64,000 bases of DNA from Siderastrea radians (GCA_964017195.1 OZ024897.1:7453951-7517950); one strand, 5' to 3'; numbered from the stretch's first letter, positions 22,020 to 33,052 are shown. The notes: generated from the letters alone by a model not told the origin. Made by a program: numbers and translations.

Positions 22020-23480
22020 AGAGCGCAACTTGTTTGAATATAAAGTCGCGTTCCGCAGACGACGGTAAAATTCCTCAAAGACTTGGTACAGTTCTGTAGG
22101 TTCCTTTTCTTCCTACTGAACAAGTGCCGAGCTTATGCCACGCACAAAATGTTCAGTTTTCTAAGCAACAAGAACAAACAACTATTGAATTAATATGATT
22201 AGCAGCCCGCTTTACTTATAACATTGGGAATATATAACAATATAATTATGAAAACAGCTATGAACAATGCGATTAGCGTGCCACGGTATTTATCGCTGCT
22301 TTATTGTTCGGCCTTCACAAAAAAAAGAGAAATTTGTTAATAAAAGAAAGAGGGCATATATTGAGCAATTTCGGTCTGTTGGATTTCACGTGGCGTATCG
22401 ATGGTACAAGATCTGTAAATAGTTATTGTGATAATTACAAACGTGCCGCGTCACGTATTGCTGACTCAGCAACGCATTTTGGTGCTAAGCTTTGGGCTCA
22501 AAAAAGGAAAGAAAAGTTAATAAACAATTTCGGCTCGATTTCACGTGGTACACAGATGGGAGCAGCAGCTGGGCTTCTTGCCTGTTATACATCGCGCCAC
22601 ACGGCAGGCAAAAAAGACGTGCTTGTTTAGTCGGCTACTTGTCGCCCTCTGGATTTAACACTATCAATAGAGTTAAGACGAGCCACGACACACAACAGGT
22701 GAAAAAGACTGGTTCGCTTTGTCAACCCTTCTTGATGCATGAAAGCGGACAGCTCCCAGCCCGTAGCAAACTGTATAGAATATGAGCCACACGAAGCACA
22801 CTAGGCAAAAAAAACACCCGGCTCGTTTTGTCCGCTTCTTGATTCGACAAAGCGGACAGTGTCTGGTTGTGATACTCTGACAACAAGACAAGCAAACCCA
22901 AACAACAGGCGAAAGAGAGCTGTTGCTTCTGTGGGCTGCTATATGTGACATAAAGCGGACAACCTCTGGCTGTTATCCTCTGAACACAAGGAGGTGAGAC
23001 AACCCACCATATAGCGGAAAAAACTTGAACAACAAAATGCACGAAAAACCGAACACCCTCTGACCAACGGGTAAATTACAGCGACTGGTCTGACTACAAG
23101 ACAAACTAGACCCGATCAGATTAGAATTTCAGGGTTGCCTGTCTTGTTCTTTTTTCCGTAAGAATGCCCCTCCATCGAGCGCCGCTTTAGGTGCCTCGGG
23201 GGGGGGGGGGGGGGCTTTTTCAGCGCAAACACAAAGTTAATTTTGTAGCCGTGAACTGTATTCAGTTTATCACAATGGTTAGCAATGGGCTGCAAAGAAA
23301 AGAGATCTGAGTCCCTGACCGGAGTCGAACACATGGTCTTGCCCCTGTGGTACTTCCTACCCTGCGCTATGCGGGGAGGCTCTGCCCGAAAGAGGTACCT
23401 TTTTTGCGCTTGCAGTATACTAAAGGGTAGGGCAATTATTTTAGTTTTTTAAGGTATCGCCGAAACAGACATTCAACTTA
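22020..23480. repeat. A-gene 3' flank block, copy 1, with AGCGGACA sub-repeats
   Basis: Homologous to 39,590-41,070 (after A3) and about 45,770-46,990 (after A4). 22,690-23,010 contains degenerate units of roughly 90-110 bp marked by AAAGCGGACA followed by 'tctggntgtnatnctctga'. The open minus-strand frames here (up to 106 codons) occur in two frames at once and are not kept at equal length between copies, so no gene is called. Confidence 0.7.
23309..23380 (-). repeat. tRNA-like relic (probable SINE head or tRNA pseudogene)
   Basis: On the minus strand, GCCTCCCCGCATAGCGCAGG contains a good A-box (TAGCGCAGGGTAGG) and 45 bp later TGTTCGACTCC matches a B-box. The acceptor half resembles elongator tRNA-Met, but the T-stem and anticodon stem do not pair, so this is not a working tRNA. 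A second copy lies at 40,874-40,946 in the duplicated flank. Confidence 0.55.
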
Positions 23481-23645
23481 AAATGAAAGCAGCTAAGGCT
23501 AAGTACTAATAAGGGTTGTAAAATTTTGGCAGGAATAACGAGGTAAAAATCTTGAGGCCTTCGACCAAAAGCTGGCGATTATAAAAAGATTCAATTTTTG
23601 TTTAAGGTGAATGGAAAGGGAACCACTTCGTTAGAAATTAGTATA

Positions 23646-23928
23646 GAGCAGTTTTCAATTGAGTGTCGAAAGTAATGCTGTGTTTGCTTTGGTTTTGCAT
23701 TACTAGGCTCTCTGATTGGTTAAAAAAACTCGCGCCACTTTCTCAACCAATCAGGCGTAAAACCAAAACCAATCGTGACTTTCTCGCACGCGTTTTCCCG
23801 CGCTTAGCGCCAATTGCTTGTATTTGATTTGATTTCTGATTGGTTCATTTTGTGTTTTGTTCCTGTTGTGATTGGTCAGAGTAATTGCTTTGGTTTTGGT
23901 TTTACGACACTCATTTGAAAACCGCTCT
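23646..23928. mobile_element. MITE with inverted CCAAT-rich arms (283 bp)
   Basis: Left end AGAGCAGTTTTCAATTGAGT and right end ACTCATTTGAAAACCGCTCT are inverted copies of about 24 bp, with two mismatches in the first 20. The flanks are T/A-rich and agree with a TA-type target. The interior has many CCAATCA and TGATTGG boxes arranged symmetrically. It is absent where the homologous flank of A3 is preserved. Confidence 0.75.
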
Positions 23929-24099
23929 ATTAAACGATAATCATTACTTATCCTAGCAAGAACGATGCTTGGGTGCGCATTGATCAAAGATGGGTAAGAA
24001 TCCACTTGTGCTCGGGACAGTGACGGCGATGTGTCGGGATGAATAGCTGTGAAGATCATAGCAAGTATTCAAAATATTCCTGAAAAGGCAACCATCCTA

Positions 24100-24525
24100 G
24101 CAAGACCCGAAAAAGGGAGCAGTTAGCTTCATTGTAAAAGTCGCGTTCTGCAGGTGGGCAAAAAAGTTCCTAAAGGACTTGGCAAAGTTTAGTAGGCGAC
24201 TTTTTCGTCGTACTGAACAAATACCGCGCTTATGCCATGCGGTGAAACTAGGAGGTGCCCTACCGCCCACGTGCATCACACTTGACCCAGGCTTTTGCCG
24301 TCCCACTGGGAACAAGTGGCCAGAAAAGATGATAGAACGTTTATTTCTTGGTACAAACGTTCATGTCAAACCACCTAGCTACGTTACACCTGTGACGTAT
24401 GAGCGGAATAATCAAGTTTAAAGAAACAGTTCCTAGTTGCGTCATATTTTTGGCAGAAGTGGTGGACGTGAAGTCACATGATCCTGCAAACGCATCATCC
24501 GAGATGTTATTGCTGCATAAGAATA
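24100..24525. other. Upstream flank of B3
   Basis: 'aaagtcgcgttctgcag' to 'cttatgccatgcggt' resembles the A 3' flank again. 24,430-24,605 aligns with 8,720-8,899 upstream of B1. No gene is supported; the 80-codon frame at 24,179 has no copy-to-copy conservation. Confidence 0.5.
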
Positions 24526-24528
24526 GAA

Positions 24529-24606
24529 TATAAGAACCTCTTGGCAGCTTCAAAAGTATATTTCGCTGGACTAACGCCTCATTTCATTGGAAGCTGCTTT
24601 GTGAAG
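24529..24606 (+). promoter_or_regulatory. Candidate TATA box and non-coding first exon of B3
   Basis: TATAAG at 24,529-24,534, then about 70 bp ending GCTTTGTGAAG|GTATTGTG (donor after 24,606). This is conserved with B1 at 8,819-8,899 despite divergence around it. Confidence 0.5.
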
Positions 24607-25181
24607 GTATTGTGTTCCGTATGAACTAAAACCAAACGTATTACTTATTTCTTTGGATTAGATAAACCTACAGCTGAGATCAAACGAGTTCGAGAATGCA
24701 CGAGAGTAGAAGAGATTTCAAACTCTCGTTTTCCTTTAACTGCGCGCTCGAACTTATGGATCTCGCCTTTCGTGATCAAATTATAATTAATTGCGATTGG
24801 TTTTCCGTTCGTTTTCGTTAACTTGCTTATAAAGGTTACTTAAGTTCGAGTTTTGCTGTCCAAACAGTTAAACGTAAGTTTTCAAGGGGTTATGCTTTTA
24901 GCTACGTGAAAGTGCACACGACCTCCTCCAAACTTATGCAAAGACCAATATAGCAGGCAAGTACAAGATCATACCTTTTCATAATTGTCTTCGTTTGAAC
25001 TCAGCGACGTCAAACTTGTAAATAAGTAATAGAATTTTGTAGGCCGGTTTTCCACTCACTGAAAAGGAGTGGAAATGAGTCATAAGACATAACTTAGTCC
25101 CTTTTCGCTTGTTTTGTGTAGCAAATATAAACTAAAGTTTCCTGATTTTGAATTTCGTGGTAGGTCGAATACAAAAAGCAG

Positions 25182-26894
25182 ATGAAGTTCTTGACTTTGT
25201 TTGGTGTTCTGTGCGTTTGTTTCTTCGACACAGGAGAGGTACGTACGAGTTTGTGGACACAGTAATGAAATCAGCGGTAAACTTAAGTTTAGCCTGTGTT
25301 CGCAGGCTTCCGTAAATTGAGCGAGACGAAACTTTTCGTTTATTGGGATAGTAACAGAATGCTTTATCTGTTTGTTTTTTCCTCATACCCGGATCAAAGG
25401 CCATTATTTGGCGACAGGTATAGAGTCCTTATTTTTTACCTCGACGCCAGCTCATTACCCCCCCGCCCTCCACCCCCTCTAAATTACCCTACATTACTAG
25501 ACCGAGACAACCCCCGAGCGGATATGAGCGATCGTGAGCGATCTCACTCATATTTGTTTCTCGATCTACTGCTGAGCTAAACTTACGTTGACAGCCTTTG
25601 AATAGCAATTGCCTCTCTGATTCCGTTCTATAGCAGGCTATCAGCTCCGACAGGAGGAGTTGCGTAAAATACATGGTGGAAAAAGCTTCTTCATTCATAA
25701 AATGCTGTTTTCTTCAGTTAATAACATTTGTCGTGATCCAGGGTTTTTTTTATACAATAAAAGACAATTATTCCACCAACTCAGTGATAACCAGTATTCA
25801 TGATAACCACCTCTCATGAATTTAGGTATTTTCTATTTAATATTTTCTGCCATCGTGTTGTTTCCTTGGACAAGAAACTTAACCTCACATTGTCTCTCTC
25901 CACCCATGCAGGTGTATAAAATGGGTACCGGCAACATACTGCTGAGAGTAACCCTGTGATGGACTAGCATCCCATCCAGGCGGAGTATAGACTGCGAGCA
26001 GCCTCTTTATTCCCCTAATATTTGCGAGAAGCTTGCAAGAAGATTGAGGGATTAGCTTCCTAACCCCTCCTCGTTTTTACCATTGTTTTGCATAAATTAT
26101 TCATTTCCAGTCGCGTTTTACGATCTGAGGAAAATAGGACGACTGCTCGCAGTCTAGGGGGAGTAGCAATACTCTCAGTTGCTTCATGCTACAGAAACCG
26201 GAATAAGCTCCGACCGTGTGAGCCGCCTATGGCCTGTGTGCTACTTTACCTTACCCTTTTTTTTTTCTGGTGGAAGCTATCTTGTATGTAAGTTTCGAAA
26301 ATATCAATAAATGTTGTTGCTGTTGTTATTGTCACTTTTTGAGCAAATTATATTATCTGGTGTTGTGCAAAGCATTGCTGGTCAATAGCTGATTGTTTTG
26401 ACGTGGACACTGTTTATTGCAGGTTAATTGCCCCCTGAATTATTCTTGTTTTACGACATTCGCACGCCAAGAAATTGCTAATGAAATAGACATTTGGTTG
26501 GGCGTAACACAAAAACCGGCGCTTTGTTTTATAAAACAAAAGCAGTTGTTTTTTTATTGTGAAGATCGAAAAGCAGAAAATACTAAATATCATTTTTGAA
26601 TAAGAAGAGTAATGGGTGATTGTTGTCTAAGAATAAGGGATACGAACCTTTATAGCGAGACTATCGCTTTGTGGTTTAACACACTTTCCTAGATTTTTAG
26701 CACAAAATCGGTAATTTTAATGTGGTTCGTTTTTCTACTTTGTTTTAGGTTGTCCAAAGCCCTATCGTGGTCGCTTGGTAAGGTGTTGGGCTAACCCTTG
26801 TGCAAGAGGATCCTGCCGCTCACCCCATGTATGTGTGCCTTGTTACTGTGGTGGATGTCATTACACGTGTGAATTGCCTCCACGAAGCTGGTGA
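25182..26894 (+). CDS. B3: secreted ten-cysteine-frame peptide gene, subfamily B, one Cys lost
   Basis: Exon 1 (25,182 to 25,238 or 25,242) encodes a signal peptide very close to B1; the upstream first Met of B1 is a Lys codon here, so translation should start at 25,182. Exon 3 (26,749-26,894) follows acceptor GTTTTAG and is open to TGA at 26,892, with the same cysteine spacing as B1. The second cysteine is changed to Tyr (TAT, 26,763-26,765), leaving nine. An odd number of cysteines in a disulfide-rich peptide suggests altered folding, dimerisation or early decay. The in-frame join of exon 1 to exon 3 again needs the downstream overlapping donor (after 25,242). The B3 tail is one codon longer than B1. 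Confidence 0.6.
26423..26599 (+). CDS. B3 middle exon with its own stop codon (alternative terminal exon)
   Basis: Acceptor TTTATTGCAG at 26,422, then 58 codons to TGA at 26,597. The start is in phase 0, which fits the upstream donor of exon 1 (GAG|GTACGT, after 25,238), not the donor needed for exon 3. The exon contains four cysteines: two in an N-terminal part that B1 lost when its acceptor moved, and two shared with B1. The shared part (E-I-A-N-E-I-D-I-W to Y-H-F) differs from B1 by mostly conservative changes and whole-codon indels. It may encode a second small secreted peptide using the same signal sequence. No known family is recognised. Confidence 0.55.
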   Translation, partial: VNCPLNYSCFTTFARQEIANEIDIWLGVTQKPALCFIKQKQLFFYCEDRKAENTKYHF

Positions 26895-28252
26895 AATCAT
26901 GGGGAATGGGAAGACAGGGAGAAAAATGCGTCTGACCAGAAATTAAAAAGCGTCATTGCCTTGCTAATTTAGAACAGATTGTCAGTGTGGAAACACTGTT
27001 TCTTGTGATGTGGATAAGCTGGAAAACATTTGTTTTAGAAGCAAAATTTACTTCAGAAAAACAAAAATATTTCGACTTCATTAAAAAAACCCTTGTTTCC
27101 GGGAACTGAAGATTTACTCCCGAAAGGTTATTCGCGCTGCTAAACGCCAGGACGTTTGCTTCTACAACAATGGTTTTTAGTTTAGCCAGGCGGCTAATTT
27201 GCGTTGTTTTCAGTAAATAAAGGATTAAAAAGCAAATAACCAGAACAAAAATTATAGTTGCTGATTCCAAATGCGTCCAGAACCCAGAGGCTCTAAAAAT
27301 TAATGAAAATTAAACTAAAAATTAATATAACAGTTGTAATAAATACTTGAATGGACAATAAAAAGCAAACATTTTTTACTGAGAGAAGTATGGATTTTCT
27401 CTTCAGCTTACTCCCATTACAGAGTTAAACCGCAAAAAGAAGAAAAACAAAAAGAAAACTGTGTATATTGAATTAAAAGAAAAAGGAAAAACGCTACGGT
27501 ATATTTCGTGTGGTATCGGCCTTGACAGAAAAACGCCCGGAGGGGTGTGGGATCCAATAGAAAAGTGACGGCGATGCTACCAGAATCTCGTTGTTTGGGT
27601 ACGAATTCAGTGAATTCATTTTTACCCCTAAGGGGTAACAAATATGGCAAGTACTTTAACGTCTTACGTGGTGTCAAACCGAACATTTTGACCCCTAAAA
27701 GGTACGTTTATATGGAGTCCCACCCCGAGGGTAGAGTTTTCCATCCCCCAGTGATACATTAGAACCATTTTCACGGTCACACGAGTCTTCAGTTTTCCGA
27801 TTTAGATAAGGGTTAGGTCGATTCTGTTAAGTTACTCACGTATGCACGAAACTAAGTGACAATAAGGTTACTAGCGTTTTAATAAACGTCAAATATTGTG
27901 AGAAAAATATTGATAATCACAGCTTTAATCAACAGCGATGCCAATACCAAATACATATTATTCAAAAATAAGAGACTTCCAAAAAGCATTAATTTCATTT
28001 TGTTATCAAGTTTTGGAGGAGGGAGATTTTATTTTAATCGGGAGAAGACTTGATCGTTTCCACTTGTTTAGGAGGGGAAAAAAGTAATAACACAATTATG
28101 TAGTGGCCGTCAAATATTTAATTTCAAAGTTTTCACTCCAAAAGATTAGCACGTCATTTAGTTTTATTTACAAGAAGTTAGACAAGTGTCCTGACGAAAG
28201 TCAACAAAACGTGCTTACTCAATCGGGTAGATTTTCGTTAACATTTTTATAC
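26895..28252. other. B3 downstream flank
   Basis: Homologous to the flanks after B2, before A2 and before A4. It contains a possible poly(A) signal (AATAAA at 27,357-27,362, aligned with 11,821-11,826) and the 'aggagggagattttattttaatcggg' block at about 28,016. No coding exon is seen. Confidence 0.55.
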
Positions 28253-28264
28253 CATTTGGATTTA
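28253..28264. repeat. Target-site duplication, left
   Basis: CATTTGGATTTA directly left of the Penelope compound insertion. The identical 12-mer is at 35,687-35,698. Uninterrupted homologous sites exist at about 18,757 and 42,150. Confidence 0.85.
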
Positions 28265-28516
28265 ATTAAAAATTGAACTGTAACCAGGATAAGACATATT
28301 AAAAATATAAAAAGCGTTCTCTGGTTTAAAAAAAAAAAAAAAATTTAAGAGAAATATAAGCTTTCGGCTACTATACTATAGCCTTTAACGAATGTAAAAA
28401 GAAATGAAAGCGCATGATTGGAAATATATGCAAGGGAGGGTGTGAAAAGATTAAACACAAGAATACAATAGAAGTGTAAAAAAGCTAAAAATGGACAAAA
28501 ACGGACGAAATAAGAA

Positions 28517-30934
28517 TTACAATAAGATAGAGTATTGTCTTGGTAACGGTTTAGAATTATTGTCTGCGCCGACAGTTTTGGCAGTATGCCAGGATTCTAG
28601 TGTTCTTCGAATACGGTAATTGCCTTTGTCTATCACAGTAGCGCCATCAAAATCAATTGAATGATTGTTTTGCCAAGCATGGTTGGCAATGTTCGAGCCT
28701 CTAGTATAATTTTTAAAATTTCGTTGATGTTCCTTTCTTCGGGTTTTAAAACATCTGCCAGTTTCTCCTACGTAACTCCAACAGCAATCAGCACACGAGA
28801 TTTTGTAAACAACATTGCATTGTAGATCCAGGGGCTGCCTAAACTTAGGAGAAGGGAATTCTTGTTGCAGGGTTTTAGCTGGTTTGCTTACTACACGGAT
28901 GTGATTTTTACGAAGTAATCTGGTGAGAGGTTCAGTCAATCCGCGGATATAGGGAAGACATGCGAAACCCAGGGAAGTGTCAGATGGATCGGCCCATTTG
29001 AAGAACATGGACACTAATTCTTCCGGAGGAGGAGTTGTCGGGGCTGACTTCTTTTTTAAAATGTTGGAAATAACCGTTGGTGGGTAGCCATTGGCTTTCA
29101 ATGCTTCCGTAACGTAACTAGTCTCGCGTGCTTTACCTTCACAAGTGCTAGGTAGGTTGGCTGCACGGAATAGGAGGGTCGAGGCCGCGCTGACTTTATG
29201 TTTATATTCATGATGAGAAGAATAATCCAGATATCTATCAGTATGTGTCGGTTTCCGGTAAACGTCGATGACAGTAACACCATTTTTCCTGGAAACGAGG
29301 GTGTCCAAGAAAGAGATTTGGCCATTGTTTTCTTCTTCGATAGTAAAAGCGATTTTTGGGTCGATGGAATTTAAAGTGTCATGAAAGGAGGAGACAGCGT
29401 CTTTCTTAATGATGACGAAGCTATCGTCAACATATCTTTTCCAAATCCTTGGTGTAACTGTAGAGGTATTGATGGCTAATTCTTCAACCACCTCCATGCA
29501 AAGATTAGCAACAATAGGGCTAACAGGGCTGCCCATAGCACAACCGTGAACCTGCTTATATATACAGTTATTGTAGACAAAATAGTTATTGGAGAGAGTG
29601 AAGTCCAATAAAGAAATGATGTCATCGGTAGTTAGGCTTGTTCTAGATTGTAAAGTACTGTCATTGTTCAGCTTGTCGCGAATGTAATCACACGCTTTGT
29701 GGACAGGGATAGCCGTGAATAGCGACACCACATCGAATGACACCATAACTTCGTCGTCGGAAATTTCCATATTGGCTATTTCTTTGGCAAATTGTGAAGA
29801 GTTGAGGACAGAATAGCCATTGAGGTTCTGAATCGGCGATAGGATATCAGAAAGAAACTTAGATGTGTTGTAAAGGGCAGACCCGATGCTCGATACAATC
29901 GGTCGAAGAGGGAATCCTGGTTTATGATGTTTAATAGAGCCCCGGATGGCAGGCGGAGAACCGTCTGTAGAACGAAGTTTTTGATAGACTGTTTCATCTA
30001 TCTTGTTTTGTCGTTTGAGATCGAGGAGTCTACTGTTAAGTTCTCTTTCAATTTTGGCGAATGGTGACTTGAGGACTGGTTGGTACGTGTCTCGGTCGCT
30101 GAGTAGAGTTTCCATTTTGGAGTCATAATCAGTTCTGTCCATGACAACAAAGCAGTTCCCTTTATCAGCTTTCGTAATAACACGTTCGTGGTCCTGTTTT
30201 AAGTTCTTTAGGGCTCTTAATTCAGCTTTGGTGGTGTTGCTGTGTGGTGGAAGTCGGGCTCTGTGGAGCAAAGAGGCGGTGGTGGTTCGTACGGCATCCT
30301 TCGTGTCATCAGGAAGGCGGACGATGGCGGCTTCAACTTCAGAAACAATGTCTTTAACCGGGATGAATTGTGGGGTTGGAGCAAATTTAGGACCTTTCTC
30401 AAGAAGAGAACGTTCTGTCGCGGTTAGGGGTTTTTGTGATAAATTAATCACCCAGTTTTTCTTATTGATGGTATTCGGGCACTCATTTTCAGCTTCCATT
30501 CTTAGGTTTGTAAGCTTGTTCTCGTGTCTCGCTTTAATGTTGTCGCGAACAGATTGAGACCTCATTTTTAGGAATTGAAGCAACGTAGATGAAGTATCTT
30601 CGATGACCAAACTTGATAACTGTTGTTTGGATTCATCCAAAGTTCCTTTCAGGGTTCGAATTCGATCGTGGCAGATAGAAATTCTTGCTCTCATACAATG
30701 TTTGCTGGCCCGTTCCATAATACGTTTGAAGACAGGGTGGTTGCCAGGAGGTTTAAACCTCAAAGATTTGGGAATCCACTGATTCTCAATTGCCTTGTGC
30801 GTGAAATGTAAATGGCGGTGGTGAGCTTCAAGTTTGTACGTCGTTTTCTCCATAGTTCGCGCTAATTTAAGGGCTTCCAGCCCAGCCTCACGGCGGATAC
30901 GATTAAAAATTGAACTGTAACCAGGATAAGACAT
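28517..30934 (-). CDS. Penelope-like element ORF: reverse transcriptase plus GIY-YIG endonuclease (full copy, left)
   Basis: An 805-codon intact ORF. The N-terminal 300 residues are basic and Lys/Arg-rich, probably nucleic-acid binding. The reverse transcriptase follows: motif A with FDVVSLF (Asp about 401), motif B with GCAMGSPVSP (about 463-473) and motif C with YVDDSF (about 501-506). A linker leads to a C-terminal GIY-YIG nuclease of the Penelope type: VVYKISC at about 708, SYVGETGR at about 720, then R-K-E-H and N-H-A-W. This combination marks endonuclease-bearing Penelope-like elements, which prime reverse transcription at a nicked target. Its protein is identical to the right copy. Antisense frames inside (for example 30,141-30,557) are shadows. 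Confidence 0.93.
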   Translation of the reverse strand: MSYPGYSSIFNRIRREAGLEALKLARTMEKTTYKLEAHHRHLHFTHKAIENQWIPKSLRFKPPGNHPVFKRIMERASKHCMRARISICHDRIRTLKGTLDESKQQLSSLVIEDTSSTLLQFLKMRSQSVRDNIKARHENKLTNLRMEAENECPNTINKKNWVINLSQKPLTATERSLLEKGPKFAPTPQFIPVKDIVSEVEAAIVRLPDDTKDAVRTTTASLLHRARLPPHSNTTKAELRALKNLKQDHERVITKADKGNCFVVMDRTDYDSKMETLLSDRDTYQPVLKSPFAKIERELNSRLLDLKRQNKIDETVYQKLRSTDGSPPAIRGSIKHHKPGFPLRPIVSSIGSALYNTSKFLSDILSPIQNLNGYSVLNSSQFAKEIANMEISDDEVMVSFDVVSLFTAIPVHKACDYIRDKLNNDSTLQSRTSLTTDDIISLLDFTLSNNYFVYNNCIYKQVHGCAMGSPVSPIVANLCMEVVEELAINTSTVTPRIWKRYVDDSFVIIKKDAVSSFHDTLNSIDPKIAFTIEEENNGQISFLDTLVSRKNGVTVIDVYRKPTHTDRYLDYSSHHEYKHKVSAASTLLFRAANLPSTCEGKARETSYVTEALKANGYPPTVISNILKKKSAPTTPPPEELVSMFFKWADPSDTSLGFACLPYIRGLTEPLTRLLRKNHIRVVSKPAKTLQQEFPSPKFRQPLDLQCNVVYKISCADCCWSYVGETGRCFKTRRKEHQRNFKNYTRGSNIANHAWQNNHSIDFDGATVIDKGNYRIRRTLESWHTAKTVGADNNSKPLPRQYSILL

Positions 30935-31151
30935 ATTAAAAATATAAAAAGCGTTCTCTGGTTTAAAAAAAAAAAAAATTTAAGAGAAATATAAGCTTTC
31001 GGCTACTATACTATAGCCTTTAACGAATGTAAAAAGAAATGAAAGCGCATGATTGGAAATATATGCAAGGGAGGGTGTGAAAAGATTAAACACAAGAATA
31101 CAATAGAAGTGTAAAAAAGCTAAAAATGGACAAAAACGGACGAAATAAGAA

Positions 31152-31750
31152 TTACAATAAGATAGAGTATTGTCTTGGTAACGGTTTAGAATTATTGTCT
31201 GCGCCGACAGTTTTGGCAGTATGCCAGGATTCTAGTGTTCTTCGAATACGGTAATTGCCTTTGTCTATCACAGTAGCGCCATCAAAATCAATTGAATGAT
31301 TGTTTTGCCAAGCATGGTTGGCAATGTTCGAGCCTCTAGTATAATTTTTAAAATTTCGTTGATGTTCCTTTCTTCGGGTTTTAAAACATCTGCCAGTTTC
31401 TCCTACGTAACTCCAACAGCAATCAGCACACGAGATTTTGTAAACAACATTGCATTGTAGATCCAGGGGCTGCCTAAACTTAGGAGAAGGGAATTCTTGT
31501 TGCAGGGTTTTAGCTGGTTTGCTTACTACACGGATGTGATTTTTACGAAGTAATCTGGTGAGAGGTTCAGTCAATCCGCGGATATAGGGAAGACATGCGA
31601 AACCCAGGGAAGTGTCAGATGGATCGGCCCATTTGAAGAACATGGACACTAATTCTTCCGGAGGAGGAGTTGTCGGGGCTGACTTCTTTTTTAAAAAGTT
31701 GGAAATAACCGTTGGTGGGTAGCCATTGGCTTTCAATGCTTCCGTAACGT
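31152..31750 (-). pseudogene. 5'-truncated Penelope copy, minus strand
   Basis: Carries only the last ~198 residues of the ORF (from about residue 608), including the whole GIY-YIG domain. The open frame upstream to 31,805 is antisense sequence of the next copy and is not part of the protein. One Ile-to-Phe change separates it from the full copies. The RT domain is missing, so it cannot be autonomous. Confidence 0.9.
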
Positions 31751-32834
31751 CACTCTCTCCAATAACTATTTTGTCTACAATAACTGTATATATAAGCAGG
31801 TTCACGGTTGTGCTATGGGCAGCCCTGTTAGCCCTATTGTTGCTAATCTTTGCATGGAGGTGGTTGAAGAATTAGCCATCAATACCTCTACAGTTACACC
31901 AAGGATTTGGAAAAGATATGTTGACGATAGCTTCGTCATCATTAAGAAAGACGCTGTCTCCTCCTTTCATGACACTTTAAATTCCATCGACCCAAAAATC
32001 GCTTTTACTATCGAAGAAGAAAACAATGGCCAAATCTCTTTCTTGGACACCCTCGTTTCCAGGAAAAATGGTGTTACTGTCATCGACGTTTACCGGAAAC
32101 CGACACATACTGATAGATATCTGGATTATTCTTCTCATCATGAATATAAACATAAAGTCAGCGCGGCCTCGACCCTCCTATTCCGTGCAGCCAACCTACC
32201 TAGCACTTGTGAAGGTAAAGCACGCGAGACTAGTTACGTTACGGAAGCATTGAAAGCCAATGGCTACCCACCAACGGTTATTTCCAACATTTTAAAAAAG
32301 AAGTCAGCCCCGACAACTCCTCCTCCGGAAGAATTAGTGTCCATGTTCTTCAAATGGGCCGATCCATCTGACACTTCCCTGGGTTTCGCATGTCTTCCCT
32401 ATATCCGCGGATTGACTGAACCTCTCACCAGATTACTTCGTAAAAATCACATCCGTGTAGTAAGCAAACCAGCTAAAACCCTGCAACAAGAATTCCCTTC
32501 TCCTAAGTTTAGGCAGCCCCTGGATCTACAATGCAATGTTGTTTACAAAATCTCGTGTGCTGATTGCTGTTGGAGTTACGTAGGAGAAACTGGCAGATGT
32601 TTTAAAACCCGAAGAAAGGAACATCAACGAAATTTTAAAAATTATACTAGAGGCTCGAACATTGCCAACCATGCTTGGCAAAACAATCATTCAATTGATT
32701 TTGATGGCGCTACTGTGATAGACAAAGGCAATTACCGTATTCGAAGAACACTAGAATCCTGGCATACTGCCAAAACTGTCGGCGCAGACAATAATTCTAA
32801 ACCGTTACCAAGACAATACTCTATCTTATTGTAA
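31751..32834 (+). pseudogene. 5'-truncated Penelope copy, plus strand
   Basis: Starts at about residue 445 of the ORF, just before RT motif B, and runs to the normal stop. It holds motif B, YVDDSF and the complete GIY-YIG domain but lacks motif A. The first in-frame Met is at 31,815. It joins head to tail to the full copy at 33,053 through a shared 218-bp untranslated segment. Confidence 0.9.
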
Positions 32835-33052
32835 TTCTTATTTCGTCCGTTTTTGTCCATTTTTAGCTTTTTTACACTTCTATTGTATTCTTGTGTTTAA
32901 TCTTTTCACACCCTCCCTTGCATATATTTCCAATCATGCGCTTTCATTTCTTTTTACATTCGTTAAAGGCTATAGTATAGTAGCCGAAAGCTTATATTTC
33001 TCTTAAAATTTTTTTTTTTTTTAAACCAGAGAACGCTTTTTATATTTTTAAT

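Noticed and set aside
22673..23042. Minus-strand frames of 92-159 codons, rich in Cys and Ser, repeated at 40,099-40,594 and 46,399-46,886
   Set aside because: Two frames are open at once in each place, lengths differ between copies and indels between copies are not multiples of three. They follow the AGCGGACA repeat, not a gene.
30141..30557. 138-codon frame antisense to the Penelope ORF (also 33,430-33,846)
   Set aside because: A shadow of the real 805-codon reading frame on the other strand.
31751..31805. First 18 codons of the minus-strand frame 31,152-31,805 as part of a protein
   Set aside because: They are antisense sequence of the adjoining plus-strand copy, opened by chance at the junction.
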